Shown here piece after piece: positions 1 to 11,900 of a DNA stretch of 64,000 nucleotides. This DNA is from Eleusine coracana subsp. coracana (taxonomy: Eukaryota; Streptophyta; Magnoliopsida; Poales; Poaceae): contig CM064434.1 in the NCBI GenBank assembly GCA_032690845.1, positions 5,892,108 through 5,956,107 on the forward strand, written 5' to 3'. The notes beneath the pieces are model-generated. The model worked only from the letters and a program-made list of their open reading frames with translations. It searched no databases and was not told the DNA's origin. Each line of letters opens with the position of its first letter. Position 1 is the first letter of the stretch. A program made the position numbers and the translations under genes.

Positions 1-192
1 TTCCAAAAGGTGTGTCAGGAGGATAGCCACAAACACGTAGCTAGGATTAGAAGTGTGCGCTTTGTATTTCACTGACTAATCACTAGGTCGAGAGGATATT
101 AGAACTGCATACCTATCCCCTTTTTCCTTTACACAATTACTTTTCCACTCCCTGAATATCAGTGGATGGCAAGGATGGGATGGCTGAAATAT

Positions 193-429
193 TCATGTGG
201 ACCACGGCAAAAGCAGCAACCAATAAGACAACCTCTCAACTGAAAATGGGGCAGGCATCTTCATCAAGTCTTTCGAGGAGAAATGGTGGCTCGCATATGC
301 TGCAGCTTCATCACTGAGCTGCTGGATATCTTCAACCTCAGGATCCGGCAATAGATGGTGAATGCCATTATCTGTTGGGTGTTTTGTATAGAGTGCAGAA
401 CCCTGTGCTACCACCTTTGGTATGGCGCA
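193..429 (-). other. unrecognised open frame next to the Copia insertion
   Basis: A minus-strand open frame of about 79 codons ends in TGA at 193-195. It has no ATG near its 5' end; the first in-frame ATG lies deep in the frame. The frame begins just inside the Copia insertion point, so if it was once an exon its upstream part was separated by that insertion. The residues are acidic and hydrophilic, then hydrophobic at the C-terminus, and I recognise no domain. It may be chance coding. Confidence 0.15.
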
Positions 430-431
430 CT

Positions 432-436
432 ACACC
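432..436. repeat. left TSD (ACACC) of the Copia element
   Basis: These five bases are repeated at 5219-5223 immediately after the 3' LTR. A 5-bp TSD is standard for LTR retrotransposons. Confidence 0.9.
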
Positions 437-1431
437 TGTTAGAATTATATATGGGCTTGACCCATTAATAATAACAATAACTTCTGAAAATCTCAAAGGC
501 TCATTCATGAGTGGTGAGAGTGCAAAGGTTTAGTCCCACATTGCTAGTGGAGGTGGATGGAGTCCAACTTATAATGTTGGTTGCTCTAGCATCTCTTGCA
601 AGTGTGTGGATGGGAGGAAGAAAGAACACACGTGCTCGCTCGCTCGCCTCGGCGGGCTGGGCCGGGCGAGGCGTGGGCGATGGGCGCGGCCGCGCATCAC
701 CTGCGTGAATGGCCCGCTGAAATTTGGTCCCTTCCCTTGCGGGGGCGTGGCTTCCTTTTGCACTTTCTTTTTGCTGCGTATTCCATATATTTAATTATGG
801 AAACCGACGTATTAATATGGTAACCGACTCGGTTGTGGGACGCCCAATGCTAGCGGTTCCCCCCTATAAATATGTATGGGTACTGCCGCAAATCATACCA
901 CGCAATTGCTTAGGGTTTTGCCTCTCGCTACTGTTGCGCCGCCAAGTCTTCTCCATCCCGATTGTCGGCGTGCACCGACGAACGGGAGAGCAGGTCTCCG
1001 GAACCGTCGTCCTCTGTGATCCTGCACCGGGAGAGGGCGAATAAGATTTTTGGGAAGCGCTCTGCGCGACTGCTCGATCGCTTCCTCGTCTTCGTCAAGC
1101 TCGTCACCACGGCTCGTCTTCCTCGTCGTCGAGTCGGTCTCAGCCGCTGCGTCAACAACATGATGGTGCTGCACGTCGTCGCCGCCTCCTCTACCCAGTC
1201 CAGAAGGAAACGTACGTACTCTCATCTCACACCATGTTTTTCATACTAGCTTTTATAGTCTATTTGTCTATGATGGATATTGCTAGTATGGTAGATGCTA
1301 TGCTTTTGTCTGGCCTAATAGACCTGTTTAGATTTTGCGTAGACTTGTCTAGTTCATTATATAATCTGTTAATCATATTTATGATTTATTTCTAGATTAA
1401 TATAAAACTAAAAGTGCTAATTTATCCAACA
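437..1431 (+). repeat. 5' LTR of the Copia element (995 bp)
   Basis: It starts TGTTAGAATT and ends ATCCAACA. It aligns throughout with the 3' LTR, differing by scattered substitutions and by a GC-rich stretch that is longer in the 3' copy. The many LTR-LTR differences indicate an insertion that is not very recent, but I did not compute a divergence. Confidence 0.93.
865..872 (+). promoter_or_regulatory. TATA box of the 5' LTR promoter
   Basis: TATAAATA lies about 430 bp into the 995-bp LTR and is conserved at 4651-4658 in the 3' LTR. It is the obvious core promoter for transcription of the element. Confidence 0.6.
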
Positions 1432-1464
1432 ATCCAAAAACCTTATTGTAGGCACTTTAGTTAT

Positions 1465-2310
1465 ATGGCTGGATTTGTCGATGCACTGAGGCCAGAGAAA
1501 TTCACTGGCGTGCACTTCAAAAGATGGCAAGTGAAAGTCACTTTGTGGCTTACTGCCATAAATGTGTTCTGGGTGTCCACTGGCAAACCTGAAGGCGATC
1601 TTACTGCAGATCAGGAAAAGGCCTACAGTGAAGCCAACACAATATTCTTGGGCGCTGTTATTGGAGTTTTAGTAGATCGTGTTCAAGACGTCTACATCCA
1701 TCATACAGTTATAAAGGATATGTGGGACGCTCTGATCGCTGACTATGATGGTTCAGATGCTGGTGTTGAATTGTATGTCATTGAGCAGTACCATGATTTT
1801 AAGATGGTAGATGGCGAATCTGTCGTTGCGCGGGCTCATGAGATACAGTGCATAGTGAAGGAACTCGAATTGCTTAAGATCATCGTACCTGAGAAGTTTG
1901 TGACTGGGAGCATTATTGTCAAATTGCCTCCAACTTGGAGGATTTTGCCACTACTCTTAAACACAAGAGGACGAACATATCTGTCTCAGATTTGATCGCA
2001 TCTCTTGATGTTAAGGAGAAAGCTCATGAGAAGGGTGGACGTTCTAAAGTTAACGAGGGAAATACTATTGTCAATATGGTGCATCAACCACAACAGTCTC
2101 ATGGCAGTGGTGGTAAGGGCAAGGGCAAGAACAATAAGCCTAAGCAGACCACAACCTTCAAGAAGAAGAACAAGGAGAAGGGAGCATGCTTTATTTGCGG
2201 TTCTAATAAGCATTGGGCAAAGAAGTGTCCAGAACGCAAAGGAAGGAAGCCTCCACAGCAGAAGTCTGCGAACATGGTGATCAGTGCTGGAGAAAATAGT
2301 GGGTATGGTA
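1465..2310 (+). pseudogene. Copia Gag polyprotein, frameshifted
   Basis: The first ATG (1465) lies only 33 bp after the LTR. The frame encodes a copia-type Gag with the N-terminal nucleocapsid-polyprotein region, then shifts by one base near 1940 into another frame. That second frame carries a CCHC zinc knuckle of the form C-x2-C-x4-H-x4-C at about 2190-2232 (CFICGSNKHWAKKC), preceded by Lys/Gly-rich sequence. In the family, Gag packages the RNA into virus-like particles in the cytoplasm. The frameshift would stop normal Gag-Pol expression here. Confidence 0.85.
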
Positions 2311-2344
2311 ATTTACCATATGTTTTTTCTGTATTTCAATTTAC

Positions 2345-2932
2345 TTGTTGGTGGCTTCATACGTTCATGTTTGTGCTGATACATCTTTATTTACTTCTTA
2401 CCAGGTCACCCGGGATTCCTCCGTCCTAATGGGGAATGGGTCACATGCTTCTGTTCATGGTGTTGGCACGGTCGAGCTGAAGTTCATTTTGGGGAAGATT
2501 GTCCAATTGAAGAATGTACAGCATGTCCCTTCTATCAAGAAGAATCTCGTTAGTGGCTCCCTTTTATGTAGGGATGGTTTTAAGGTAGCGTTAGAGTCGA
2601 ATAAAGTTGTCGTGTCTAAGAGTGGACAATTAATTGGTAAAGGCTATGAGTGCGAAGGCTTGTTCCGCTTTTCCCTTTCAGATTATTGCAATAAGTCTAT
2701 GAACTATATTTGTGATGGTGTTAATGAGAGTGATGCTAGTGTTTGGCATTCACGTTTATGTCATCTAAATTTTGGTTCTATGTCTCGACTGTCCAGCTTG
2801 AATTTAATTCCCAATTTTTCCATTGTCAAAAGTTCTAAGTGCTCAAGTTGTGTGCAATCTAAACAACCTCGAAAGCCTCACAAGGATAGCAAGTCTTCTC
2901 CAACACCTTATGATCCCAGCTTGATCCTTTGA
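2345..2932 (+). pseudogene. Copia Pol remnant: protease C-terminal part and GAG-pre-integrase
   Basis: This frame (about 195 codons) continues from the end of Gag in another register. It holds the part of the aspartic protease after the active site and a GAG-pre-integrase domain, with the signature WHSRLCHLNFGSMSRL and a downstream C-x2-C pair (CSSC). The protease active-site triad expected just upstream of 2345 is not readable in any single frame, so a small deletion has hit it. The frame ends near 2932, where most of integrase and reverse transcriptase are absent. Confidence 0.8.
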
Positions 2933-2989
2933 AAGAATAAGAGAATTGGCAAAGACCAATTAAGATATTCTCAGATAATTGGATCACTT

Positions 2990-3646
2990 ATGTATTTAGC
3001 CAGTGCTACTAGGCCTGATATCTCATTTGCTGTGAGCAAACTAAGCCGGTTTACTTCTTGTCCGGGAGATGATCATTGGCGTGCGCTTGAGCGGGTAATG
3101 CACTATTTAGTTGGTACTATGGATTATGGAATTCATTATTCTGGATATCCAGCAGTACTAGAGGGCTATAGTGATTCCAATTGGATATCTGATGCTGATG
3201 AGCTGTATGCCATGAGTGGATATGCATTTACTCTTTGTGGTGCTGTTGTTTCATGGAGATCATGCAAACAGACCATCTTAACAAGGTCTACCATGGAAGC
3301 AGAGCTTACCACACTAGATATAGCTACAGTTGAGGCCGATTGGCTACGTGAGCTCTTGATGGACTTGCCTATTGTCGAGAAACCTGTACCGACAATCCTC
3401 ATCAATTGTGACAATCAAACAGTGATAGTCAAAGTGAACAATTCTAAGGACAATATGAAGTCATCAAGACATATTAAGAGACATTTGAAGTCTGTCAGAA
3501 AAATGAGAAACTCCAGAGTCATATCAGTAGAATATATTTCAACTGGTGAGAACCTGGCAGATCAATTCACCAAGGGGCTATCACGTAACGTGATAGACAG
3601 TGCATCGAAGGAGATGGGTATGAGACCCATATGTGCTATTCCATAG
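2990..3646 (+). pseudogene. Copia reverse-transcriptase tail and RNase H
   Basis: A 218-codon frame carries the last part of copia reverse transcriptase (the ATRPDISFAVSKLSRF block) and the complete RNase H domain. Acidic residues of the RNase H core are visible in YSDSNW, in TMEAEL and in INCDNQ. In the intact family this activity removes the RNA strand during reverse transcription. Everything between the pre-integrase domain and this point has been deleted. The stop at 3644-3646 is followed by an untranslated region to the polypurine tract. Confidence 0.85.
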
Positions 3647-4170
3647 TGGTAACCTAACCTATGTGATCGGAGATCCCGTGAAGTAGGACCTGGGAAGAAC
3701 AAGCTATTGGTTAGCATGAGAGTAACATTTTTGTGATCCACTCGAGAAGCGATGCATTACTCTCGATATCTGTATGGCAGGTTGGTTGTTGCCTTAATGT
3801 ATTCAGTTGGCTTTAAATAGCGAAAATGTTGTCCTACAGAATATTCTTGAATAAATACATCTATATGAGCCTGATTGTTGTAAGGTCGCAATCTGTGAGA
3901 TTTGGGTGATCTCTATTGAGCTCATGAAAGATCAAGGGAGTACGACCTATATACTCCACCCGCGAAGAAGTCTACTGGAGGTCTAGTATCAGTTATGACA
4001 GTAAGTGAAACTTGTTTGCACAAAACTTGAAATTCAAGGCGTAGTCCATTGTTCAAGTTATGAATGAGTGTAGCTTATTGTTCTAGGTGGAAGTTCAACT
4101 TAACAGTCTCCACTGAAAACACTGGTATATTAAACAACAGTGGGGTGAGGCAAAGTCTAGCTGGGACTTT

Positions 4171-4187
4171 AAGATCTGGTGGGAGAT
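4171..4187 (+). other. polypurine tract of the Copia element
   Basis: A purine-rich stretch ending GGTGGGAGAT abuts the 3' LTR start. It is the expected plus-strand priming site. Confidence 0.75.
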
Positions 4188-5218
4188 TGTTGGGATTATA
4201 TATGGGCTTGGCCCATTAATAATAACAATAATTTCTAAAAATCTCAAAGGCCCATTCATGAGTGGTGGGAGTGCAAAAGTTTAGTCCCACATTGCTAGTG
4301 GAGGTGGATGGAGTCCAACTTATAAGGTTGGTTGCTCTAGCATCTCTTGCAAGTGTGTGGATGGGAGGAAGGAAGAACACACTCGCGCGCTCGCTCGCCT
4401 TGCCTCGCCTCACCGGGCCGGGCAGGGCCGGGCGAGGCGGGGCGGGGCGGGGCAGGGCGTGGGCGATGGGCACGGTCGCGCATCACCTGCGTGAATGGTC
4501 CGCCGAAATTCGGTCCCTTGCCTTGCGGGGGCGTGGCTTCCTTTTGTACTTTCTTTTTGCTGCGTATTTCATATATTTAATTATGGAAACCGACGTATTA
4601 ATATGGTAACCAACTCGGTTGCAGGACACCCAACCCTAGCGGTTCCTCCCTATAAATATGTACGGATACCGCCGCAAATCATATCACGTAATCGCTTAGA
4701 ATTTTGCCTCACGCTACTGTTGCGTCGCCAAGTCTTCTCCATCCCGATTGTCGGCGTGCACCGGCGAACGGGAGAGCAGGTCTCTGGAACTGTCGTCCTC
4801 TATGATCCTGCACCAAGAGAGGGCGAATAAGGTTTTTGGGAAGCACTCTGCGCGATTGCTCGATCGTTTCCTCGTCTTCGTCAAGCTCGTCGCCACGACT
4901 CGTCTTTCTAATCGTCGAGTCGGTCTCAGCCGCCGTCGTCAACAACGTGACGGTACTGCACATCGTCACCGCCTCCTCTACCCAGTCCAGAAGGAAACGT
5001 ACGTACTCTCATCTCACACCATGTTTTCTATACTAGCTTTCGTAGTCTATTTGTCTATGATGGATGTTACTAGTATGGTAGATGCTATGCTTTTGTCTGG
5101 CCTAATAGACCTGTTTAGATTTTGCGTAGACTTGTCTAGTTTATTATGCAATCTATTAATCATATTTATAATTTATTTCTAGATTAATATAAAACTAAAA
5201 GTGCTAATTTATCCAACA
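4188..5218 (+). repeat. 3' LTR of the Copia element (1,031 bp)
   Basis: It starts TGTTGGGATT and ends ATCCAACA, and matches the 5' LTR. It is 36 bp longer, mainly through expansion of a G-rich block at about 4405-4460. That block contains four runs of three or more Gs separated by one or two bases (4439-4457), about 190 bp before the TATA box at 4651. Confidence 0.93.
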
Positions 5219-5223
5219 ACACC
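5219..5223. repeat. right TSD (ACACC) of the Copia element
   Basis: Identical to 432-436. Confidence 0.9.
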
Positions 5224-6339
5224 CATGATAGAAAGAGAAGGCAATTAAATTAGAAGTTTGTGTGTTCCCTTCGCTAGCATCACCTCGTGCCACTTGATGA
5301 AACTGTTGTCCTAGATAAAGCATTACCTAGAACATTCCTGTGGGTGGACTGATGGGGTGTTCTACTATGGCGTCGAGTCCAAACCCTTTCGGTTGTTGTG
5401 TGCCAAGTTTTTTTAGTCAACACTTTTTTTACCTCAGCCTTTACGATATGATGAGACCGCATATGGCATTGCTGGAGAAATTGAACATGTTGGAATTGTG
5501 CGACTGTGCCTAGGAAGGGAGGTGAACTTCCTTGTTTGTTGTTTCAGAGGGAAAGAGCAACAGAAGCTGACTGGCCTTCAAGCTCGCTGCTCTTTTACCT
5601 TATCTTCAAGTGTGTTTTTTTGCCTCAAAGGCCAACTGGTCTTCAAGCGGTAGCCCCCATTGATTTTTTGTTCTACATCTTTCGCTTGAGTGGTAGAGGA
5701 CTAGAGGCTGCCAATTCGATTCTCAGTCCTTATCGATGAAATGAGGATCTGATCCAGAAGTAGACCATATGCAGAGTCAACAATTACCCCTAAAGTTAAA
5801 ACTTGACTTTTCACTGAAGGAATAAATAAAAAATTCAATAGGAGGGTATGTACTGATTTGTTGAGAAGTATACATAGAAGTAAGGTTTTGTTTAATAAAT
5901 ATAAATTTTAAAATGAATTGTTCAGAGGAGTAAAATAATTTTTCCCTTCTTTTTTAAACAAGCCTTCTAATCACTTGAAGCATAACTTATGCTTTTCTTC
6001 GTCTTTTCTTGCGTCAGATCTTCTTTTCAGTGTGCCACTTGCTGTAAGTATGATCTAGTATATGGTCTAGTAAGGTCACAGTGTGTTCGAGAAAAAAAAT
6101 ATCAGGTTTACTAGTTTCAATAGAAGGAAAAGAAAAAACACCGACATTCAAAAGCAAAGAAAGAAAGATGAATAAGCAAAGCGAAGGCCAAGCCTGATCT
6201 CCCTTTCCCTTGATATGGTGGACTCCTAAAATAGGCTTTCTTTGTTCGTATGATTATTAATCAATAATTTTATAATAAGCCACTCCTGCCGAAAGCTCCG
6301 CGGGACCACCTATCACTAGTCTTCGGCCGGAGGGGTTTA
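5224..6339. other. no recognisable feature
   Basis: A mixed-composition stretch without a convincing exon, repeat or transposon end. Short open frames here show no domain or codon bias that I can recognise. Confidence 0.4.
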
Positions 6340-6813
6340 TTGCACAAAAAGGCCGGGACGCAGGCTCCCGCAGAGGAAAGCCCAACGAATGTCAGATTGT
6401 GTGGTTGGACTTCCTTCTTCCGATTATTTTCTTTTTCTATGTCTGTTTTTAGGGATGTCCTTATTTTGTACTCATATTTTCATATTCTTTTTCATTTACA
6501 GTGGATGACATCTGTCGGTCTTGGCATCACATGCGTACTAGCCTTTTGTCGGTGCATTGGGCCAAAGAAACTCAAATCAAGCTACGATGCTTTGGTTGCT
6601 GGCATTTGGACAGGTAAAACTGCTTTCATGAAAAGTTGTGTCAAGTCTTGCTTGGCCATCAAGGAGTCTTGCTTGGCCATCAAGGAGTCCTGCTTGGCCA
6701 TCTGGAAAGACTTCAAGGATTCCTGTGAGGCAATTTGCACGTGGTTCAAAGATGAGAGGGCGACTAAGGCATTGGCAGAAGCGTCTCGGCGTCGAACTGA
6801 GAACCAGGTCTGA
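6340..6813 (+). CDS. unrecognised open frame with 21-bp internal repeats
   Basis: The 157-codon frame starts at a TTG, so the true start is uncertain; a later ATG lies near 6505. A hydrophobic stretch around residues 35-70 is followed by a Cys-rich amphipathic part in which the heptad SCLAIKE is repeated. The repeat is a perfect 21-bp tandem at 6646-6687 with a diverged third unit to about 6708, so it preserves the frame. The C-terminus is Lys/Arg/Glu-rich and probably helical. A GT-starting sequence near 6613 could be a splice donor, so this might be part of a multi-exon gene. I recognise no family and rate it as possible only. Confidence 0.25.
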   Translation: MHKKAGTQAPAEESPTNVRLCGWTSFFRLFSFSMSVFRDVLILYSYFHILFHLQWMTSVGLGITCVLAFCRCIGPKKLKSSYDALVAGIWTGKTAFMKSCVKSCLAIKESCLAIKESCLAIWKDFKDSCEAICTWFKDERATKALAEASRRRTENQV

Positions 6814-6841
6814 GGTTGTCATTGTGATAATTTTCGATTGA

Positions 6842-8051
6842 AGAATGTTGTTTTGACAGGTACCTGCATTGTTTCAATCCCTACTCTCTCCCAAACACGC
6901 CATTTTGAAGCACTGAAACTGCTTTCAGCCCCTCACTCCTGCCACGGCCTCTCCTCTCTGAAGGTAGTGGTTGAGAGCAGCTGGTGTGTTTCTTTGATTT
7001 ATCTACAATTTTGCATCGTTAGTGAGTGGGGCAGAATCTTGTAACGAAGCTTGATCCCTTTTTTCCTGTGATTGACATGTGTTTCGATGATACGTACTCC
7101 TGTATTCGCAAGGTTAGTTGAGACGCCCAAAATATTGATGTTATAGTGGGCAGTGACAATGAGCGGATCTGTTTGGGATCCGGACTGCCTGAGTTTTGTT
7201 TTACAAAACTTGTGATTGCTTCATCTAAGCTTTACAACATCCAGATGCCTTTTGTGTCCATCGAAGATAATCTTTAGCATGTCTTGCGGGGCTGGCACCC
7301 ATCAAACTTCAGCTTCAGGCATGTTCTGAACTTTCTTTGCTTTCTCGTCACAAATATTCTTATAATCTGCTGTAAGACGATGTGATGTGCGCACAAACTC
7401 AGCGGCTGTCATCATGTGCTCTCTGTTATTTCTAGCACTCCATCTGTCGAAGTTGAAATTTGCACTATATCATTCTCCGGCTTCAGTTTTTCCCTCCACG
7501 TTTCTACAGCAGTTCTTTGTTCTAACTTGTTCAGCCTAATATGTTCCATGTTCAGGTCTCTTCAACTTTCTTTACAGCTTTACACATTTAGAAGTAATGG
7601 TCATCCTCATCCATTGTTATAATATGTTCCATGTCCAGGTTATTATTATTTTTTTCTTTTATAATGGGGAAAAGGATCTTAGGTTGACACTCAGCACTCT
7701 TGTTTCCAAATTTTGACACTCAACGATGAAGCTTCTATCATATATCGTGAATCTTGATTGTGATATCGTTTCATGTTGCAATTGCAACCCCAAACACATT
7801 GCACCCATATTAGGTGAACATAACATACCAAACATACTTTTAACGTGCTATCACCCTTTTGAGAGAATGCAGAGGGATATGTGTGGCCTTCCACAGGTGC
7901 AGTTTCTCTTGACATCACAATAAGCTAATAAGATGAATCGACACACTAGTGTGTAGTGCAAAATAAAGCCTCGATTTTGTGGTGCAATAAGCTACTAACT
8001 CTATTTTGTGATGGTCGTAACTAAGCAACAATTAATGTATCCCTTCCTCAG
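6842..8051. other. no recognisable feature
   Basis: AT-rich intergenic-type sequence with only short frames. It could contain introns if the frame at 6340-6813 and the candidate exon at 8052-8216 belong to one gene, but I cannot join them. Confidence 0.35.
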
Positions 8052-8216
8052 GAACAACCAAAAAAAGTGGAGCGCAGGAACATTGATCCACTACAGAAGA
8101 ACGTGCTTCACAAAATTGAATATCCATGTACCAATGCTCAGTCCGAACAGAAGATTGTAGAATTTATTACAAGTTTGCGGAATCAAGACACAATCACAAG
8201 CCCAGCCAGTTTCTGA
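8052..8216 (+). CDS. candidate terminal exon, unrecognised
   Basis: After a good splice acceptor (pyrimidine-rich, ending CTCAG at 8051) an open frame of exactly 55 codons, including the TGA at 8214-8216, begins with GAA. The product is Lys/Glu/Gln-rich and hydrophilic. The frame is shorter than ordinary ORF cut-offs and has no ATG at its start, which fits a last exon. I recognise no homologue, so its gene is unknown. Confidence 0.25.
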   Translation, partial: EQPKKVERRNIDPLQKNVLHKIEYPCTNAQSEQKIVEFITSLRNQDTITSPASF

Positions 8217-8926
8217 AGTGTACAAGTCACATGCCGAAAGAAAAGAACCATAGCACCATCATTTGAGCTGCTTAAGAAGTTTTGGTGCTACCTGCAGATG
8301 CATGTTTCACAGAAAGGGTGTTACTATATAGCTTGGTAGCACTTTTCTATTACTTACTTAAGAAATATTATTAATCTGTAAACAGAAAGGAAGTACTTAC
8401 ACATTTGTCAATGCATGACCAGTAATCAAAATATTGCCCGTGCAGTGTTTCTGCCCAGCGTCATCCTTCTTGACCCTCTTCACGCATTTCTAAAAAAAAA
8501 TGATAGTGATCAGATCTATTGAACAAGCACCACAAATATGTTGAAATTGCTTCACATAAAAGTTCCATTGTCATCCATCCTATTACAACAGCTGAACGGC
8601 TAATAAAAAGTTGATATTATATGCAGCATGTCAATTTCGAGGTGATAAGAAATATATTGCTGGCATCATGCAACTACAACTGAAAGGTACATAGCCCAAC
8701 TCTCAGAATATCATAAAAATGTTGTGAGAACAGGATAGCAGGAATAATGTGTTATGGTCGGACAGGTCTACACGAGGAAACGGCTGAGGATAATAGCTCA
8801 CATGCGACGTCTTTCACATCTATTCTCTGGGATACGACATCGTTGGATAGAATAGCTCATGTAACAGAACCGCCTTACCACGGAGACGGCTCCATTCCAG
8901 GATCATTCTCGGGTGACGTCACACGT
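8217..8926. other. no recognisable gene; short repeat of the element's right flank
   Basis: Intergenic-type DNA. The only notable detail is the 13-mer AGCTCACATGCGA at 8795-8807, which recurs at 12269-12281 at the other side of the LTR-like element. Confidence 0.35.
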
Positions 8927-11900
8927 TGTGATGTCCAATAGTACAACATACGACAAACGAAAATAATTGCAAAGGGAACGTAGATAGAGTACAGAGTTTT
9001 ACATAAAACCGAATTTAAATTACAAACCAGAATCTTTAAAAGTGCGGAAGCGAATAGTTTATCAGAAATAAAATGGTTCAACGGGATAAGTAAGATACAT
9101 TCGTCCTCTCACAACGATTCACACAGAACATCCGGCTTGTAGGTGTTTGCCCGAACACCGTGCCGACAATCAATGGTCTACTCCTCCTCATCATCGGTGC
9201 ACCGTTCCCACTCGATGTTCCAGCAGTCAGGTCGCTGGCCTTCCCAGTGGAACCTCCCACCGCAGTGGCAGTCTCCACCCTGGTCATCTGAAACCACATA
9301 GAACGTCACCCTGAGTAACTAGTTTACTCAACAAGACTGACCCGTCAAGGTGGCCAACTACAGCCGACTCCTAGACATGCACAAGCTAAAGGTGGGGTTC
9401 AGGTTGCCAAAAGCCAGCCTAATGGTAAATCCCTAGTTTTTCAAGTTTTAGCATCAAGTTAAGTTAATAGGTATAGTAAATTTAGTTTGCACTATATCTA
9501 TAACAATCATGGTTGCAATACAATTAATAATAATTTCCAAACAGCAACATTAAACCCTTTCAACAAATTAATGGCTTCCGACACTGTTCTAGAGCAGTGA
9601 TCAAGTGGTACTCGTTACTGTGAGGGGCAGCGACTCGAATCGATTTACATCCTGCAGGAGAACCTGCTTGCACAATCCACACGTACTTCATGGAAGCCGC
9701 ATGGAGCACCTTTCGCTACGGTACCACAGGGTCTTCCAGGTCCAGACTCCCCCGAGGAGGGTCCCCCAACGCGATGCGCCCCATGCCGCCATCCGTGGGT
9801 AGATTTCTCCCTCCTCTCAGCCCCAGTTCCACCAAAGAAGGGAGAAGGCTATCTTCCGACCAGGCAGTAGTCGTAGCTATATTAGTTTACTGGGCCCATA
9901 ACTCCAGCATGCAAACAGTATATTCAAACTTGACCTCATAGGACCGGACACGAGGCGTAGCCTTAGATGACTCGGACGGGGCTACCTTCTTGAAGACAAG
10001 CTGTCCTTCCCTTTCCACCTAGTTGCTCGTCCAGTCTTCATTTGTTATCCCATTCCAACTTTCCTTCCTCTTTCATCATTCCCAAGTGATAATATTTCCT
10101 GGTCTATGAGTGGTCTCCATACCACTCGACGAATGATCGTCCTAAATTAAGCAGAGCGACTATCGTCCTGAGGCTATTATCATGTATGCGGAACCTACTA
10201 CAAATTCTAGGTTTTCAAACAACTCCTACAAACCTAATGCACAGGCAAGACTATAACACACTAACTAGTGATAAGATAAAAAGAGTAAAACTTGGTGGGA
10301 TGCACCGGGTCTTGCCTTGAGTGGCTTCCTGGTCAGCAGGGTTAGCTCCTTGTCCTTCTGGCTCCTGCTCGGGTCCTAGCTCCACGTGGTTCACCTCGTG
10401 ACCTATATGATGTGAATGATATGATGCATGAGGATATTAGTTAATTCATGGCACTTCCTTAGCAAATACGTTATAGCAACAATATTTCATGTAATAGTGT
10501 ATGAGGTGTGTTAAATCAGTTAGTACTATAACACCTATGATCGAGATAGGTTGTGGGCATGTGTAGTGTATTTCCTTCATGGACTCCAGAAATTAATAGT
10601 GAAAATTGGGTACAAAAAGTACGGGGTGTTGTCCATCGAAGATGCTACTTAGCGTTTTAATAGGGTTTACGGAATCGTCGAGTTTTGGAAAGGAGTTAAT
10701 CATTTTAGCATGATTCTGAAAGCCAATTGCATATGGGTGATTTACTATAAATAGAACATATCAGGAATGATTTATTGGCAAATTTTCATTCACATGCATT
10801 GAGCCAATAATTTTAAATAAATAAAACAATGCTAAAGGCTAAATAATTACTAGAGACTAAATTACAGGGAACTAATATTTGTAACTTTGCAGGGTGATTA
10901 GGCATTGCAAATTAGGATTAATTACCAAGTTTCAATAATTTAACAATTGCAGGGAATTACTTATGGTTTATTTAGGGTGTGCCACAAATAATTTAGTTTT
11001 GAATAACATGTTAACATGCAAGAAAGTTTGTTATTTTTTTTACAATAGGGCATGGTCAGAGGATACCAGGAAATTTTGTTTCACCTCAAAACACCAAGTA
11101 ACGAATTAGTTACACATTTTTGAAGCTAAGGATGATTTTTTGGAATTTAAATCAAAGGGGAAAACCAGATTTTTGACCCCGACCAATCAAATCTGGCCAC
11201 ACAGAGGGCCACGGCGCGAGGGGGACCAAATCCGGGTGTAGCCACACCGGATCCGGCCCATGTGGCCCGCGGTGGGGCATTGCCGGCCCGCGGTGGAGCC
11301 GGGCGGTGCCGCCGCCGGAATCGGCCGACTTCGACCTAGGGAGGCCGGGGACCTCGCGAGCCGAGCACGGGAGTGGGGTCAGGAGAAGGCGGGGCTCACC
11401 GGAGCGGCCGACGGCGAGCGGCGGAGGCGGAGAACGGGGGGTCGTCGGTGTCCGCTTTCTTACGGCCAGTGGAAGTCGTCGCGCGGCTCGGTGGAGGGTG
11501 TAATCGGGGGCGGGAAGTGAGGCGGGGCCGACAAGTCGGCAGATCCATGCCACGGTGGCCTGGAGTGGCGGCACGGCGAGCTCCCACCGGCGGAAATGGA
11601 GGTGGCGGTGGGGGTGGGTTTTCCCTCCCAAAATGGTAGCCGACAGGTTGGAGTGTGGCAAGGGGTGTCGGGAGGGGGAGACCGGGCCTCGGTTGGCACC
11701 CGGTCGGCCGGCCGCCGCGGCTCCCACCGGTGTACGGGCGCCACGCGGCGCGTCGGCGCCGGCAGCACGGGCCCGCGCGAGAGGTGAAGACACAGGCGAG
11801 CCTGACAGGTGGGACCCGTAGGATTTTTCTTTTTTTTGTTGGTTTTCAAAACAGCACTATCTTAATAATTTTATATATTTAAAAATATAGATCCTATGAT

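Larger units (their letters stand above)
437..5218 (+). mobile_element. Ty1/copia LTR retrotransposon, complete ends, internally deleted
   Basis: Two long direct repeats (437-1431 and 4188-5218), both beginning TGTT and ending CCAACA, bound an internal region holding gag, protease/pre-integrase and RNase H pieces in copia order. The same 5 bp, ACACC, lies directly before the element (432-436) and directly after it (5219-5223), so the ends and the insertion are secure. The element cannot be autonomous as it stands: no primer-binding site follows the 5' LTR, gag has a frameshift, the protease active-site region is damaged, and integrase plus most of the reverse transcriptase are missing near 2932-2990. 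A polypurine tract precedes the 3' LTR. Copia assignment rests on protein order and the RNase H type; I do not assign a named family. Confidence 0.95.

Noticed and set aside
11152..11849. Long overlapping open frames on both strands in the GC-rich module
   Set aside because: They lie inside the LTR-like block at 8927-12269, are open in most frames because of GC content, and have no domain.
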